From Vibrio superstes (GTDB taxonomy: Bacteria > Pseudomonadota > Gammaproteobacteria > Enterobacterales > Vibrionaceae), in contig NZ_BCUR01000004.1 in assembly GCF_003569005.1 (NCBI RefSeq), positions 372,001-436,000 of the forward strand: a DNA stretch of 64,000 nt, in the 5' to 3' direction. Of this stretch, positions 36,115 to 45,269 are shown one piece after another. How positions within the stretch are numbered: the first letter of the stretch is position 1; the number at the start of each line of letters is the position of its first letter. A model generated the notes under the pieces. The model made no database searches. It saw only the letters and a list, made by a program, of their open reading frames with translations, and had not been told where the DNA came from. Position numbers and translations under genes: made by a program.

Positions 36115-36726
36115 TTATGCCCAGCCGTTAGGAGACTTCTTACGACGAGGAATAACGTGTGGAAGCAATAGGCCAAACAGTAGGCCTAGGCCTGCTACAC
36201 CGCCACCGTACATGAAGTACTTCAATAGAAGGTCTTCTTTTTGAGTGTCTAAGCGAGCGCGGAGTTCACGAACTTCAGTTTGTGCAGAAAGCAGCTGGTC
36301 ACTTACCTTTTTGTAGTTCACTTCCATTTCAGAAATCTGCGTATTACGCGTTTCTAGAGAGCGTACTAAGCCTTCTTGTTCTTGCTCAGCTTGTTCGTTA
36401 AAGCCTGCCAGCTCAGCTTTCACTTGTGCAAGCTCTTTCTCTAGACGAGGCATACGTGTTGCCATGCCTTCCGTGTTGGTTACGTACTTTGATTCTACCC
36501 AGCCTTTACGACCACGCTGATCAACGACTTCAGTGTAACCACTGTTCTTATTAGTTTGAACTAGAGTGACTGCTGCACCCGCATCTACGCTACCAATGAT
36601 TCGGTACTGTGCATTCGGGCCCGAGTGCATGTAGGTAAAGAGGTTATCAGAGATGTAGCGAGTCTGAGCCCACGCCGCTGGTGCTGTCATCACAGCAGCA
36701 AGAGCGATTAAAAAAAGTTTTTTCAC
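36115..36726 (-). CDS. ygiM: SH3-domain protein YgiM (TIGR04211 family)
   Basis: A 203-residue exported membrane protein. A signal peptide (KKLFLIALAAVMTAPAAWA, cleaved before QTRYIS) is followed by a bacterial SH3 domain (about 22-90, with NLFTYMHSGPNAQYRIIGSV and GRKGWVESKYV), a long Glu/Gln coiled coil (about 95-165), and a C-terminal helix (about 169-190) ending in a basic tail. The domain order matches E. coli YgiM, a neighbour of cca and ygiF there as here. Its exact role is unknown; cell-envelope binding is inferred from the SH3 domain. Confidence 0.92.
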   Translation of the reverse strand: MKKLFLIALAAVMTAPAAWAQTRYISDNLFTYMHSGPNAQYRIIGSVDAGAAVTLVQTNKNSGYTEVVDQRGRKGWVESKYVTNTEGMATRMPRLEKELAQVKAELAGFNEQAEQEQEGLVRSLETRNTQISEMEVNYKKVSDQLLSAQTEVRELRARLDTQKEDLLLKYFMYGGGVAGLGLLFGLLLPHVIPRRKKSPNGWA

Positions 36727-36817
36727 TGTGCGTCCTTCAGAAAATCAAATTCAGGTGAGGAATGGCATTCCGTCAATGCCTAAATAGTAAGTAGATTCGA
36801 GGTTGCCTGCAACTAAA

Positions 36818-36841
36818 AGAGGGGGCAATGCCCCCTCTCTA
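36818..36841 (-). terminator. Rho-independent terminator of the pit operon
   Basis: A 9-bp GC-rich stem (AGAGGGGGC / GCCCCCTCT) with a 3-base loop is followed on the minus strand by TTTTAG, 45 bases past the pit stop. Confidence 0.88.
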
Positions 36842-36882
36842 ACGTAAGTTTGTCAAAATATGACAGACACTTGACATTTTTC

Positions 36883-38148
36883 CTAGACGAAAATCATCAA
36901 CATGATTTCGTAGAAGACGATAGCAAGTAATGCACCGGCTGGAAGCGTTACAACCCAAGACACTACGATGTTACGAACAACGCCAAGGTTTAGTGCTGCG
37001 ATACCACGGGCAAAGCCAACACCTAGTACCGCACCGACTAAGGTTTGTGTGGTTGAAATAGGTAAGCCAGTACCTGAAGCCAACACTACAGTACTTGCAG
37101 TTGCAAGCTGAGCGGCAAAGCCACGGCTAGGGGTAAGTTCAGTGATACCTGTACCTACCGTTGACATTACCTTGTGACCCATAGTCGCAAGACCAACCAC
37201 GATACCAATGCCACCAAGAGGTAGAATCCACCAGGCAATCTTAGTCTTTTCGGCAATCTCGCCCATATTTTCAATGGTAGAAACGATAGCAGATAGTGGA
37301 CCAATCGCATTAGCAACGTCGTTTGAACCGTGAGCAAATGCCATCGCACATGCTGTGATTACCATTAAGGTGCTGAACACCTTCTCAACACCAGTAAAAC
37401 TGTGCTCATGGTTGTCATGATCAAGCTTGAAGCGTTTTTGGATGTATAGGTACCCTATGAACATAACCAGTAAAGATACCGCAAATGACCAGAACCAAGC
37501 TTCACCATTTGATAGGTGTAAGCCCACGTGTTTCAGGCCTTTTTTGATCGTAACTAGTGCAATAACTATGGTGGTTAAGAACATGTATACAGGCACATAC
37601 TTCTTAGCGTTTTGCAGAGGCTGATCGGTGTTAAATATGAATTTTTGCGCACTGATAAAAATAAAGTAGGCAAATAAACCTGAGATAAATGGCGTAATAA
37701 CCCAACTACCCACTATGCCTTGTACTGATCCCCAGTCTACTGCTTCAGAACCCACTGAAATCATAGCGAAACCAATAATCGCACCAATGATTGAGTGAGT
37801 GGTTGATACAGGCCAGCCCATATAAGAGGCAAGTAATAACCAAGTACCTGCTGCCAGCAAAGCTGACATCATACCAAATACCAGTAAGTCAGGAGTATCG
37901 ACGAAGAGAGTCGTATCAATAACGCCCTTTCGAATAGTGTCAGTTACTTCACCACCGGCAAGATACGCACCGGCAAATTCGAAAATCATTGCGATAATGA
38001 TTGCTTGTTTTACTGTCAACGCTTTAGAACCTACAGAAGTTCCCATTGCGTTGGCGACGTCATTGGCACCGATACCGATAGCCATCATAAAACCGAATAC
38101 GGCCGCAGCAATCAAAAGTATTGTGCCGTAGTTAGCTAGAATATCCAT
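36883..38148 (-). CDS. pit: Low-affinity inorganic phosphate transporter (Pit family)
   Basis: Imports metal-phosphate with H+ or Na+. 421 residues with about ten helices in two homologous halves, each with the family motif: GIGANDVANAMGTSVGSKAL near the N-terminus and FAHGSNDVANAIGPLSAI in the second half. A further duplicated segment appears in VSTTHSIIGAIIG and ISTTQTLVGAVLG. It is the second gene of a two-gene unit behind a DUF47 protein, 44 bases apart, which is the common arrangement for Pit transporters. It inserts between ygiM and ygiF relative to E. coli. Confidence 0.94.
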   Translation of the reverse strand: MDILANYGTILLIAAAVFGFMMAIGIGANDVANAMGTSVGSKALTVKQAIIIAMIFEFAGAYLAGGEVTDTIRKGVIDTTLFVDTPDLLVFGMMSALLAAGTWLLLASYMGWPVSTTHSIIGAIIGFAMISVGSEAVDWGSVQGIVGSWVITPFISGLFAYFIFISAQKFIFNTDQPLQNAKKYVPVYMFLTTIVIALVTIKKGLKHVGLHLSNGEAWFWSFAVSLLVMFIGYLYIQKRFKLDHDNHEHSFTGVEKVFSTLMVITACAMAFAHGSNDVANAIGPLSAIVSTIENMGEIAEKTKIAWWILPLGGIGIVVGLATMGHKVMSTVGTGITELTPSRGFAAQLATASTVVLASGTGLPISTTQTLVGAVLGVGFARGIAALNLGVVRNIVVSWVVTLPAGALLAIVFYEIMLMIFV

Positions 38149-38192
38149 TAAATATCCTTTGATATTAATTAGTTAAATGGGGTGGAGAATGA

Positions 38193-38873
38193 TTAGCTAC
38201 GCGCAATCATCAATTCTAAACGGGCACAAACACGTTGTGCTTGGTCCGCAATTCCACCAACCCACTCGAGGATTTTGTACAAGAACATCACATCAATTGG
38301 ATTGTACTGATCTTCAATGTCTCTGAGGCTTCGGCGCAAATCTATCTGCATTTGATCGGTATCGTCTTCAATACGATCGAGTTCATCGATCATAGACTCT
38401 ACCAGATCCACTTCACGTCCCTTGAAGCCTGTCTCTAGCAATTCATCTAACTCATTGATTACCTTGTGCATTTGCCCTACAGCATCCAAGCAACGTTTTA
38501 CGTACACTAAGAATTCTTGGTGCAAAGCTTCAGGTATAAGTAGATTTCGGCCTAGAACACGGCCACAGATGTCTTTAGCAATGTTGGCTACTTTGTCTTG
38601 TTGGGTTAACAACTCCAACAGGTCACCCCTATCAAATGCCATGAATAGGCCAGTAGGTAGGTGCAAACGAATCTGACGTTTGAGGGTGTCAGCTTCTTTT
38701 TCTAATGTGGAGATCTGCTGACGGTAATCGGCCGCCTTCTCCCAATCATTGGCATTAGAGGCAGCAAAGAATTCTGGCAAAAGTGAAGCACACTCGTAGA
38801 CCTTTGCTCCGTGTTGTTGCAATGGTTTTATTGGCGATTTTGCGAATAAACCCATGATGGTATTGACTGGCAT
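38193..38873 (-). CDS. DUF47/TIGR00153 PhoU-like Pit accessory protein
   Basis: A 226-residue, all-helical cytoplasmic protein of the TIGR00153 (DUF47) family, related to PhoU. The N-terminus FAKSPIKPLQQHGAKVYECA and the mid-segment EKEADTLKRQIRLHLPTGLF are characteristic. It is cotranscribed with the Pit transporter and probably tunes its activity. The unit is divergent from ygiF across 187 bases. Confidence 0.9.
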   Translation of the reverse strand: MPVNTIMGLFAKSPIKPLQQHGAKVYECASLLPEFFAASNANDWEKAADYRQQISTLEKEADTLKRQIRLHLPTGLFMAFDRGDLLELLTQQDKVANIAKDICGRVLGRNLLIPEALHQEFLVYVKRCLDAVGQMHKVINELDELLETGFKGREVDLVESMIDELDRIEDDTDQMQIDLRRSLRDIEDQYNPIDVMFLYKILEWVGGIADQAQRVCARLELMIARS

Positions 38874-39060
38874 ATTTGTATTGTCATGTGATTGTCATGC
38901 TGGGGTGTAACTATAATAGGTTTTTTTCGTATTAAAAGGGTTTCCGTGACTTAAAAGTGCACAAATGTGCTTTTTTTCGTGATTTAGATCAGGAGAATGT
39001 CACTTGCTGATAAACTCTTTTCGACTTAATCTGCAATAGACAGTCGATTATGAGTGAATT

Positions 39061-40578
39061 ATGGAAACTGAAATAGAGCTGAAATTTTTTGTTTCACCAC
39101 AATTCTCAGAAGTTCTGAGAGAGAAAATTCCGCACAACAAAATTCTTCAACATAGTAGCCGAGAACTCGGTAATATCTATTTTGATACCCCAGATAACTG
39201 GTTGCGTGAGCATGACATCGGTATGCGTATCCGCCGTTTTGATGATGTCTATGTGCAAACAGTGAAAACCTCAGGCCGAGTCGTGGCTGGTTTGCATCAG
39301 CGCCCTGAATATAACGCAGAGCACACCAGTGATGACCCTGACGTATCCTTGCATCCAGAAGAAATATGGCCTGAAGGTCGCAGCGTGCAAGAGCTTGGCG
39401 AGCAACTACAGCCTTTATTTGCCACCAATTTTACCCGTGAGCTATGGCTGGTGGGTATGGCTGATGGAAGCCAAGTCGAGGTTGCTTTTGACCAAGGAGT
39501 CGTCGTAGCTGGCGAAAAGCGCTCGCCTATCTGTGAGGTAGAGCTTGAGCTTAAGTCAGGTCAAACCGATGCCTTGTTTACGTTAGCAAGACAGCTGTGC
39601 GAAGACGGTGGTATGCGTCTTGGCAACCTCAGCAAGGCAGCTCGTGGCTATCGTCTCGCACAAGGGTTTACTGGTAGTAAGACCAAGGCTCTGGGCTTGG
39701 TAGAGGTGACTCAGCAAGACAATGTAGAAAGCTGCTTCATTAAATCCTTGGAATACGCGCTGGCACATTGGCTCTATCATGAGCAGGCTTATGTGGAATC
39801 GCCATCGATGGATTGCTTGCATGAGATCTGCTATTCATTAAGTTTTGTTAGGCAAACACTCGCAGTGTTTGGTGGCATCGTTCCACGACGCGCTAGTGCT
39901 ATTTTGAGGCAAGAACTAAAGTGGCTAGAGCAAGAGCTAGATTGGATCAAGTCAGCAGATTATCTGGATGATTTAACCGAAGACAGAGGCCACGCCCTGC
40001 GTAAACTAGACGCTCAAAAGGCACTAGTTAAGCAACTAAAAGTTATGCGCAATGACTTGCCATCTGAAGACGAGGTTTTGCAACTGCTAGAGTCGGCTCG
40101 TTATACGGGCATTATCCTCGATTTAAGCCGCTGGGTATTAACCAAGGGCTGGCAGCCGTTCTTGGATGAGAAGGCGAGCAATGCGATGTCTGGCAATCTA
40201 GTGAGCTTTTCTCAAAACCAACTGGATCGCACCTGGGCTGAATTAGTCAGTGCTTTCCCAGTTGAGCAAACACTCACACCAGAAGACTATATCGATGAGC
40301 ACTACCATCTCAATAGAAGCCTGTTTTCGGGGATCTGCTTTGCAGCGCTCTACGATCAGGAAATGCGTCAAGCATTTCGCTTGCCGTGGGCGGACCTATC
40401 TCAGGGGATAGATGAGCTTCTCACTCTAGCGCCAGTGCGTGAGTTGGTAGGTCAGCTTGAAGGTGAAGAGCAAGAGCAGTTGCAGCGCTGGTTAGAGCGA
40501 CAGCAAGCCTCTATATTGCATGCCATGGAACAAACCAGAGCTATGTGTATGGAAGTTCAGCCTTACTGGAAGTCATAG
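39061..40578 (+). CDS. ygiF: Inorganic triphosphatase YgiF (CYTH + CHAD domains)
   Basis: Hydrolyses tripolyphosphate to pyrophosphate and phosphate. 505 residues, longer than E. coli YgiF (433). The N-terminal CYTH domain (about 1-205) has the ExExK signature EIELKF, then NIYFDTPDNWLREHDIGMRI, and the acidic strand CEVELELKSG. The C-terminal CHAD domain (about 225-500) carries the conserved VRQTLAVFGGIVPRRASAIL. It is upstream of glnE as in E. coli, but a terminator separates the two. Proximity to the Pit phosphate transporter may reflect shared polyphosphate metabolism. Confidence 0.93.
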   Translation: METEIELKFFVSPQFSEVLREKIPHNKILQHSSRELGNIYFDTPDNWLREHDIGMRIRRFDDVYVQTVKTSGRVVAGLHQRPEYNAEHTSDDPDVSLHPEEIWPEGRSVQELGEQLQPLFATNFTRELWLVGMADGSQVEVAFDQGVVVAGEKRSPICEVELELKSGQTDALFTLARQLCEDGGMRLGNLSKAARGYRLAQGFTGSKTKALGLVEVTQQDNVESCFIKSLEYALAHWLYHEQAYVESPSMDCLHEICYSLSFVRQTLAVFGGIVPRRASAILRQELKWLEQELDWIKSADYLDDLTEDRGHALRKLDAQKALVKQLKVMRNDLPSEDEVLQLLESARYTGIILDLSRWVLTKGWQPFLDEKASNAMSGNLVSFSQNQLDRTWAELVSAFPVEQTLTPEDYIDEHYHLNRSLFSGICFAALYDQEMRQAFRLPWADLSQGIDELLTLAPVRELVGQLEGEEQEQLQRWLERQQASILHAMEQTRAMCMEVQPYWKS

Positions 40579-40601
40579 ATTCCATAGATTCCATAGTTTC
40601 C
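40575..40601 (+). repeat. Short tandem repeat over the ygiF stop codon
   Basis: Three 9-base units, ATAGATTCC twice and ATAGTTTCC once, lie in tandem. The ygiF stop codon TAG is inside the first unit (40576-40578). Confidence 0.7.
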
Positions 40602-40629
40602 TATGTATTGAAACACATTTCAGTGTCAC

Positions 40630-40659
40630 AGCGCTTGCTCTAGGGTAAGCGCTTTTTTA
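40630..40659 (+). terminator. Rho-independent terminator after ygiF
   Basis: A stem AGCGCTT / AAGCGCT with a 10-base loop is followed by six T, 52 bases past the ygiF stop. Confidence 0.82.
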
Positions 40660-40700
40660 TGCTCTAGTTAATATTGCTTGGACGCAACAATGGAGCCCTC

Positions 40701-43565
40701 ATGCATTCCCATCCAGATCAAGTCGAAATTAATAGGTATCAGCAACTTAGCGAGAAGTATCCCTCCGTTATCGAACAATGGCCATCGCAACGGCTAGAAG
40801 AACTGCAAAGGGTGGTTGAGTTTAGCTCGTTTATCTATGAACGATTGCTGTGTGATGAATCCTTGTTGCAGCAACTTCCTGAGATGTTAGATAGTGATGA
40901 GCGATGCGATCATTATAGAGAGGATCTTCAGCAACGCTTGGCTGAGTGCCATGATGAAAATGCGGTGATGAAGGCGCTTCGATTCTTTCGCAACCATGAG
41001 CTTATCACTATTGCTTGGCGCGATATTGTGGCGAGTTGGCCTGTTGAGCAAAGTCTCTCACACGTCTCTATGTTGGCAGAAGCGATGATCTTCGAGAGTT
41101 ACGCTTGGCACTATGCAGACTGCTCCCGCCTATGGGGTACGCCAAAAAATGCACAGGGCATTGAGCAACCTATGCTGATCATCGGTATGGGTAAGCTCGG
41201 AGGAGGAGAGCTAAATTTTTCTTCCGATATCGACCTTATCTTTACTTATCCCGAAAATGGAGAAACTGAAGGAGCGAGGCGCTCAATTGCTAATGCACAG
41301 TTCTTTACTCGCCTAGGGCAACGCCTGATCAAATCCTTGGATCAAATCACTATTGATGGTTTTTGTTATCGTGTAGATATGCGACTGCGCCCCTTTGGTG
41401 AGAGTGGTCCATTAGTGATGAGCTTTGCCGCTTTAGAAGACTACTACCAAGAGCAAGGGCGTGATTGGGAGCGTTACGCTATGGTCAAAGCTAGGGTCAT
41501 GGGTCGGGAGATGTATCCCCAGTACCAGGAATTAAGACAGATGCTGCGTCCATTTGTGTTTCGCCGATATATCGACTTCAGCGCTATCCAATCACTGCGC
41601 CGCATGAAGGCGATGATTCGTAGCGAAGTACGCAGACGTGGCCTCACCAACAATATTAAGTTAGGGCCTGGTGGCATTCGTGAAATTGAGTTTATTGCTC
41701 AGGTCTTCCAATTGATTAGAGGAGGTCGAGAGCCGAGCCTACGTGGTAGAGGACTACTTGAAACCCTGGAAGCGATAAAGGTACAACACCTACTTGAGCC
41801 AAGCGACGTCGATGGTATGACGTCGGCCTACAAGTTCTTGCGTCGCCTTGAGAACCTTATTCAAGCGATGGAAGACAAGCAAACGCAAACCCTTCCTGAT
41901 GATGAAGAGAGCCAAGAACGATTAGCCGTTGTGATGGGCTTTAGTCGTTATCTTGAAATGCAGACCGAATTGAATGCGCACATGGCAAATGTCCACCAAG
42001 TATTCGAGTCGCTAATTGGCGACGAAGAAGAGCAGGGTCAGGAAGTAGACTCTGTTTACGCGGAAATGTGGAGTTTAGCGAAAGAGCCGGAGCAGGTAAT
42101 TAGTATCCTGCAAGAACTGTCTATCGATGTAAAAGAAAAGCAGTTTTCTGAGCTTTCTACTAGCTTGTGTAACTTCAAAACGGACCTTGGTAAAAAGACC
42201 TTAGGCCCTAGAGGACGAGAAGTCCTAGGACACCTAATGCCCAAGCTTCTGCATACGGTATTGAACCACCCAGAAGGGGAGTTTGGTCTAGAGCGCGTAT
42301 TGGCGGTACTGTCAAAGATCGTCACTAGAACTACTTATCTTGAGCTACTTGATGAGCACTCAGCCGCCCTCCACCAGTTAGTGAGGCTTTGTACCGCAAG
42401 CCCAATGATCACAGAGTTATTAGGCCGTTATCCTATATTGCTTGATGAACTGCTAGATCCCCAGCAGTTGTATAAACCCGTTGATCTAAGTAGCTATAAA
42501 TCAGAACTAAGAGATTATCTTGCCCGTATCCCTGAAGAGGATATGGAGCAACAAATGGAGGCGTTGCGCCAGTTTAAGCAAACCTGCATTTTACGTATCG
42601 CCGCTGCGGATATTGCAGGAGTGCTACCGGTTATGCAGGTGAGTGATCACTTAACCTATTTAGCCGAGGCTATTGTTGAGCAAGTTGTCAATCAAGCGTG
42701 GCATCAGATGTCGGCAAAATATGGCGAGCCAAATCACTTACAAAATCGTGATGGCCGTGGGTTTGCGGTACTTGGCTACGGAAAAGTCGGAGGATGGGAG
42801 CTAGGGTACAATTCGGATCTTGATATTGTGTTTGTCCACGACTGCCCACTGTCCGCTTACACTGATGGAGAGAAATCTATTGATGGTAGGCAGTTCTACC
42901 TGCGCCTAGCACAGCGCATTACCCACCTGTTCTCGACACGAACCGCTTCTGGAATCCTTTATGAAGTGGATACGCGTTTAAGGCCTTCAGGGGCATCTGG
43001 TTTGATGGTAAGCCCGATTGAGTCTTATGAAGAGTATCAACTTACAGAGGCGTGGACCTGGGAGCATCAAGCCATTGTTCGTGCTCGTCCTATTTATGGT
43101 GATGCGATCTTGGTCGATTCCTTTGCTAAAGTTAGACATAAAGTACTTTGCTTGGCTCGTGAGCAGAGTCAGTTGCGAGACGAGGTGGTCAAAATGCGCG
43201 AGAAAATGCGCGATCACTTAGGTGGTAAAAAGAAAGATAGATTCATGCTTAAGCAAGATCCTGGAGGGATCACTGACATAGAATTTTTGGCGCAATATTG
43301 GGTGCTCAATTACTCCCATCTGCACCCCAGTTTGGTGAAATGGTCTGATAATGTTCGAATCCTTGAGAGCTTGGTTGATGTAGAGATACTGTCACTTGAG
43401 CAAGCTAAGTACTTAACTGATGCTTATACGTCGATGCGTAATGAAACTCATCGACGCAACCTTCTGAATCTTGATGCTGATGTCGCTTTAGATAAGTTTG
43501 TTGAACAGCGTCATTGGGTGATTGATATGTGGTGTGAATGGATGAAAGAAGCACAACAAAGTTAA
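40701..43565 (+). CDS. glnE: Glutamine synthetase adenylyltransferase/adenylyl-removing enzyme
   Basis: Adds and removes AMP on glutamine synthetase in response to PII and glutamine. 954 residues from ATG 40701, which has TGGAGCCC before it; an in-frame TTG at 40674 has no ribosome site. Two nucleotidyltransferase domains are present: the N-terminal deadenylylase centred on GMGKLGGGELNFSSDIDLIF and the C-terminal adenylylase centred on GYGKVGGWELGYNSDLDIVF, both with the metal aspartates (DID, DLD). Order ygiF-glnE-hldE is as in E. coli. Confidence 0.96.
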   Translation: MHSHPDQVEINRYQQLSEKYPSVIEQWPSQRLEELQRVVEFSSFIYERLLCDESLLQQLPEMLDSDERCDHYREDLQQRLAECHDENAVMKALRFFRNHELITIAWRDIVASWPVEQSLSHVSMLAEAMIFESYAWHYADCSRLWGTPKNAQGIEQPMLIIGMGKLGGGELNFSSDIDLIFTYPENGETEGARRSIANAQFFTRLGQRLIKSLDQITIDGFCYRVDMRLRPFGESGPLVMSFAALEDYYQEQGRDWERYAMVKARVMGREMYPQYQELRQMLRPFVFRRYIDFSAIQSLRRMKAMIRSEVRRRGLTNNIKLGPGGIREIEFIAQVFQLIRGGREPSLRGRGLLETLEAIKVQHLLEPSDVDGMTSAYKFLRRLENLIQAMEDKQTQTLPDDEESQERLAVVMGFSRYLEMQTELNAHMANVHQVFESLIGDEEEQGQEVDSVYAEMWSLAKEPEQVISILQELSIDVKEKQFSELSTSLCNFKTDLGKKTLGPRGREVLGHLMPKLLHTVLNHPEGEFGLERVLAVLSKIVTRTTYLELLDEHSAALHQLVRLCTASPMITELLGRYPILLDELLDPQQLYKPVDLSSYKSELRDYLARIPEEDMEQQMEALRQFKQTCILRIAAADIAGVLPVMQVSDHLTYLAEAIVEQVVNQAWHQMSAKYGEPNHLQNRDGRGFAVLGYGKVGGWELGYNSDLDIVFVHDCPLSAYTDGEKSIDGRQFYLRLAQRITHLFSTRTASGILYEVDTRLRPSGASGLMVSPIESYEEYQLTEAWTWEHQAIVRARPIYGDAILVDSFAKVRHKVLCLAREQSQLRDEVVKMREKMRDHLGGKKKDRFMLKQDPGGITDIEFLAQYWVLNYSHLHPSLVKWSDNVRILESLVDVEILSLEQAKYLTDAYTSMRNETHRRNLLNLDADVALDKFVEQRHWVIDMWCEWMKEAQQS

Positions 43566-43645
43566 ATCGCTCAAATGGTTAGCGCCACTTTGATATATCC
43601 TTAGCTATGCTAGAATTGCAAACAAAAATTCTTAACGGAGCCTAT

Positions 43646-45076
43646 ATGAAGCCTATTCTTCCCGACTACAGTACATCGGGCGTTCTAATTGTTGGTGATG
43701 TCATGCTAGATCGCTATTGGTATGGCCCTACTGGACGTATTTCTCCAGAAGCACCTGTACCTGTGGTTAAAGTTGAAAACAATGAAGAGCGACCGGGTGG
43801 TGCTGCGAACGTTGCAATGAATATTGCAGCACTAGGAGGAAGTACTCATCTTGTAGGTTTAACGGGTATTGATGAGCCAGCACGAGTGCTGACTGAGAAA
43901 CTGAATGCGCTTAAAGTGCAGTGTGACTTTGTTTCTCTTCCGGACTACCCAACGATCACTAAGCTTCGCGTGATGAGTCGTGGTCAGCAGCTGATTCGTT
44001 TAGACTTTGAAGATAAATTTGAGCAGGTCGATTCACAGCAGATCTTGTCCCGTATAGACCTATCCTTAAGTACTGTGAAGGCGGTGATCTTGTCTGATTA
44101 TGCCAAGGGTGCTTTAGAGCATTCACGTGCAATGATAGAGAAAGCAAACAGTGCTGGCGTGCCTGTATTTGTTGACCCTAAAGGCGCCGATTTTGAGCGC
44201 TACCGTGGTGCGACACTATTGACTCCTAATATGTCTGAATTCGAGCACGTAGTCGGCTCAGTGAAAGGCGATGAAGAATTGGCTGAAAAAGGCTTAGCGT
44301 TGATCGAAAAATTCGATCTGCAAGCCCTACTGGTCACTCGCAGTGAGCATGGTATGACGCTACTGCGCCGCGGTGAGAAGCCATTCCATCTTCCAACCCA
44401 AGCGCAAGAGGTGTACGACGTTACTGGTGCTGGAGATACGGTAATTTCTGTACTGGCTGCTTCTGTAGCGGCAGGTAAGCCTTTAGACGAAGCCTGTGCG
44501 CTTGCCAACGCCGCTGCGGGTGTTGTTGTCGGTAAGCTAGGCACTTCAACTCTATCTACTATCGAGCTTGCAGAGGCTGTACATGGCTCGCAAGATACTG
44601 ACTATGGAGTGATTGGTGAAGCAGCACTAATTAAGGCAGTGAAAAAAGCACAAGCCAAGGGTGAGAAGGTTGTGATGACCAATGGCTGCTTTGATATCTT
44701 ACATGCCGGCCACGTTTCATACCTCAATCATGCTGCTGAGCTTGGTGAACGCCTTATTGTCGCGGTGAACACCGACGATTCAGTTAAACGCTTGAAAGGC
44801 CCTGCTAGACCTGTGAATCCAACGGATCGCCGTATGGCGGTATTGGCAGGCTTAGGCGCGGTAGACTGGGTGGTCCCATTTTCTGAAGACACCCCACAAC
44901 GCATAATCTCTGAGATCCTCCCTGACCTGTTAGTTAAGGGTGGCGACTATAAGCCGGAAGAGATTGCTGGTGGTAAAGAAGTGATTGAAGCCGGTGGTCG
45001 AGTAGAAGTGTTGAACTTTGAGGACGGTTGTTCAACAACGGAAATCATTGAAGCGATTAAGGGTGGGAAGGAATAA
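43646..45076 (+). CDS. hldE: Bifunctional heptose 7-phosphate kinase / heptose 1-phosphate adenylyltransferase
   Basis: Makes ADP-heptose for the lipopolysaccharide core. 476 residues from ATG 43646 (GGAG in front), the E. coli length; a start 39 bases upstream is unlikely. The N-terminal ribokinase-fold domain has [17 protein letters not shown] and [10 protein letters not shown]; the C-terminal nucleotidyltransferase has [16 protein letters not shown] and ends near GGCSTTEI. It follows glnE by 80 bases. Its TAA stop is part of a palindromic repeat that begins there. Confidence 0.96.
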   Translation: MKPILPDYSTSGVLIVGDVMLDRYWYGPTGRISPEAPVPVVKVENNEERPGGAANVAMNIAALGGSTHLVGLTGIDEPARVLTEKLNALKVQCDFVSLPDYPTITKLRVMSRGQQLIRLDFEDKFEQVDSQQILSRIDLSLSTVKAVILSDYAKGALEHSRAMIEKANSAGVPVFVDPKGADFERYRGATLLTPNMSEFEHVVGSVKGDEELAEKGLALIEKFDLQALLVTRSEHGMTLLRRGEKPFHLPTQAQEVYDVTGAGDTVISVLAASVAAGKPLDEACALANAAAGVVVGKLGTSTLSTIELAEAVHGSQDTDYGVIGEAALIKAVKKAQAKGEKVVMTNGCFDILHAGHVSYLNHAAELGERLIVAVNTDDSVKRLKGPARPVNPTDRRMAVLAGLGAVDWVVPFSEDTPQRIISEILPDLLVKGGDYKPEEIAGGKEVIEAGGRVEVLNFEDGCSTTEIIEAIKGGKE

Positions 45077-45194
45077 TACCAACCACACTAGCTAATCAGA
45101 AATAGCGTCGTTATCCAGCGTTTTTCCTTCGCTATTTCTGACCACTTACTTACTGTAATTGGTATAACCAGCTATTTAGTGCGCTTGGTATAAC
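45074..45194 (+). repeat. TACCAATC palindromic repeat, copy 2 (rearranged)
   Basis: A shorter, rearranged member of the family. Bases 45074-45168 form a near-perfect hairpin whose two ends both resemble one terminus of copies 1 and 3 (AATCAGAAATAGCG paired with CGCTATTTCTGA). A further 26 bases (45168-45194, CAGCTATTTAGTGCGC with TTGGTATAAC) then resemble the other terminus. The central part seen in copies 1 and 3 is missing. It begins on the hldE stop codon. Confidence 0.78.
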
Positions 45195-45212
45195 TCATTT
45201 CTAATGACAAAA

Positions 45213-45246
45213 CAAAAGGGCTGGTCAATGACCAGCCCTTTTTTAT
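45213..45246. terminator. Bidirectional terminator between hldE and tolC
   Basis: A 13-bp stem (AAAAGGGCTGGTC with GACCAGCCCTTTT) with an AAT loop and flanking T/A runs on both strands lies between convergent genes. Confidence 0.92.
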
Positions 45247-45269
45247 TTCAACCATTTACTAGCGCTAGA

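Noticed and set aside
38978..38993. CRP/FNR-like inverted repeat GTGATTTAGATCAG between the DUF47 gene and ygiF
   Set aside because: Four-base half sites of this kind are common in AT-rich DNA, neither consensus is fully matched, and no physiological link is obvious.
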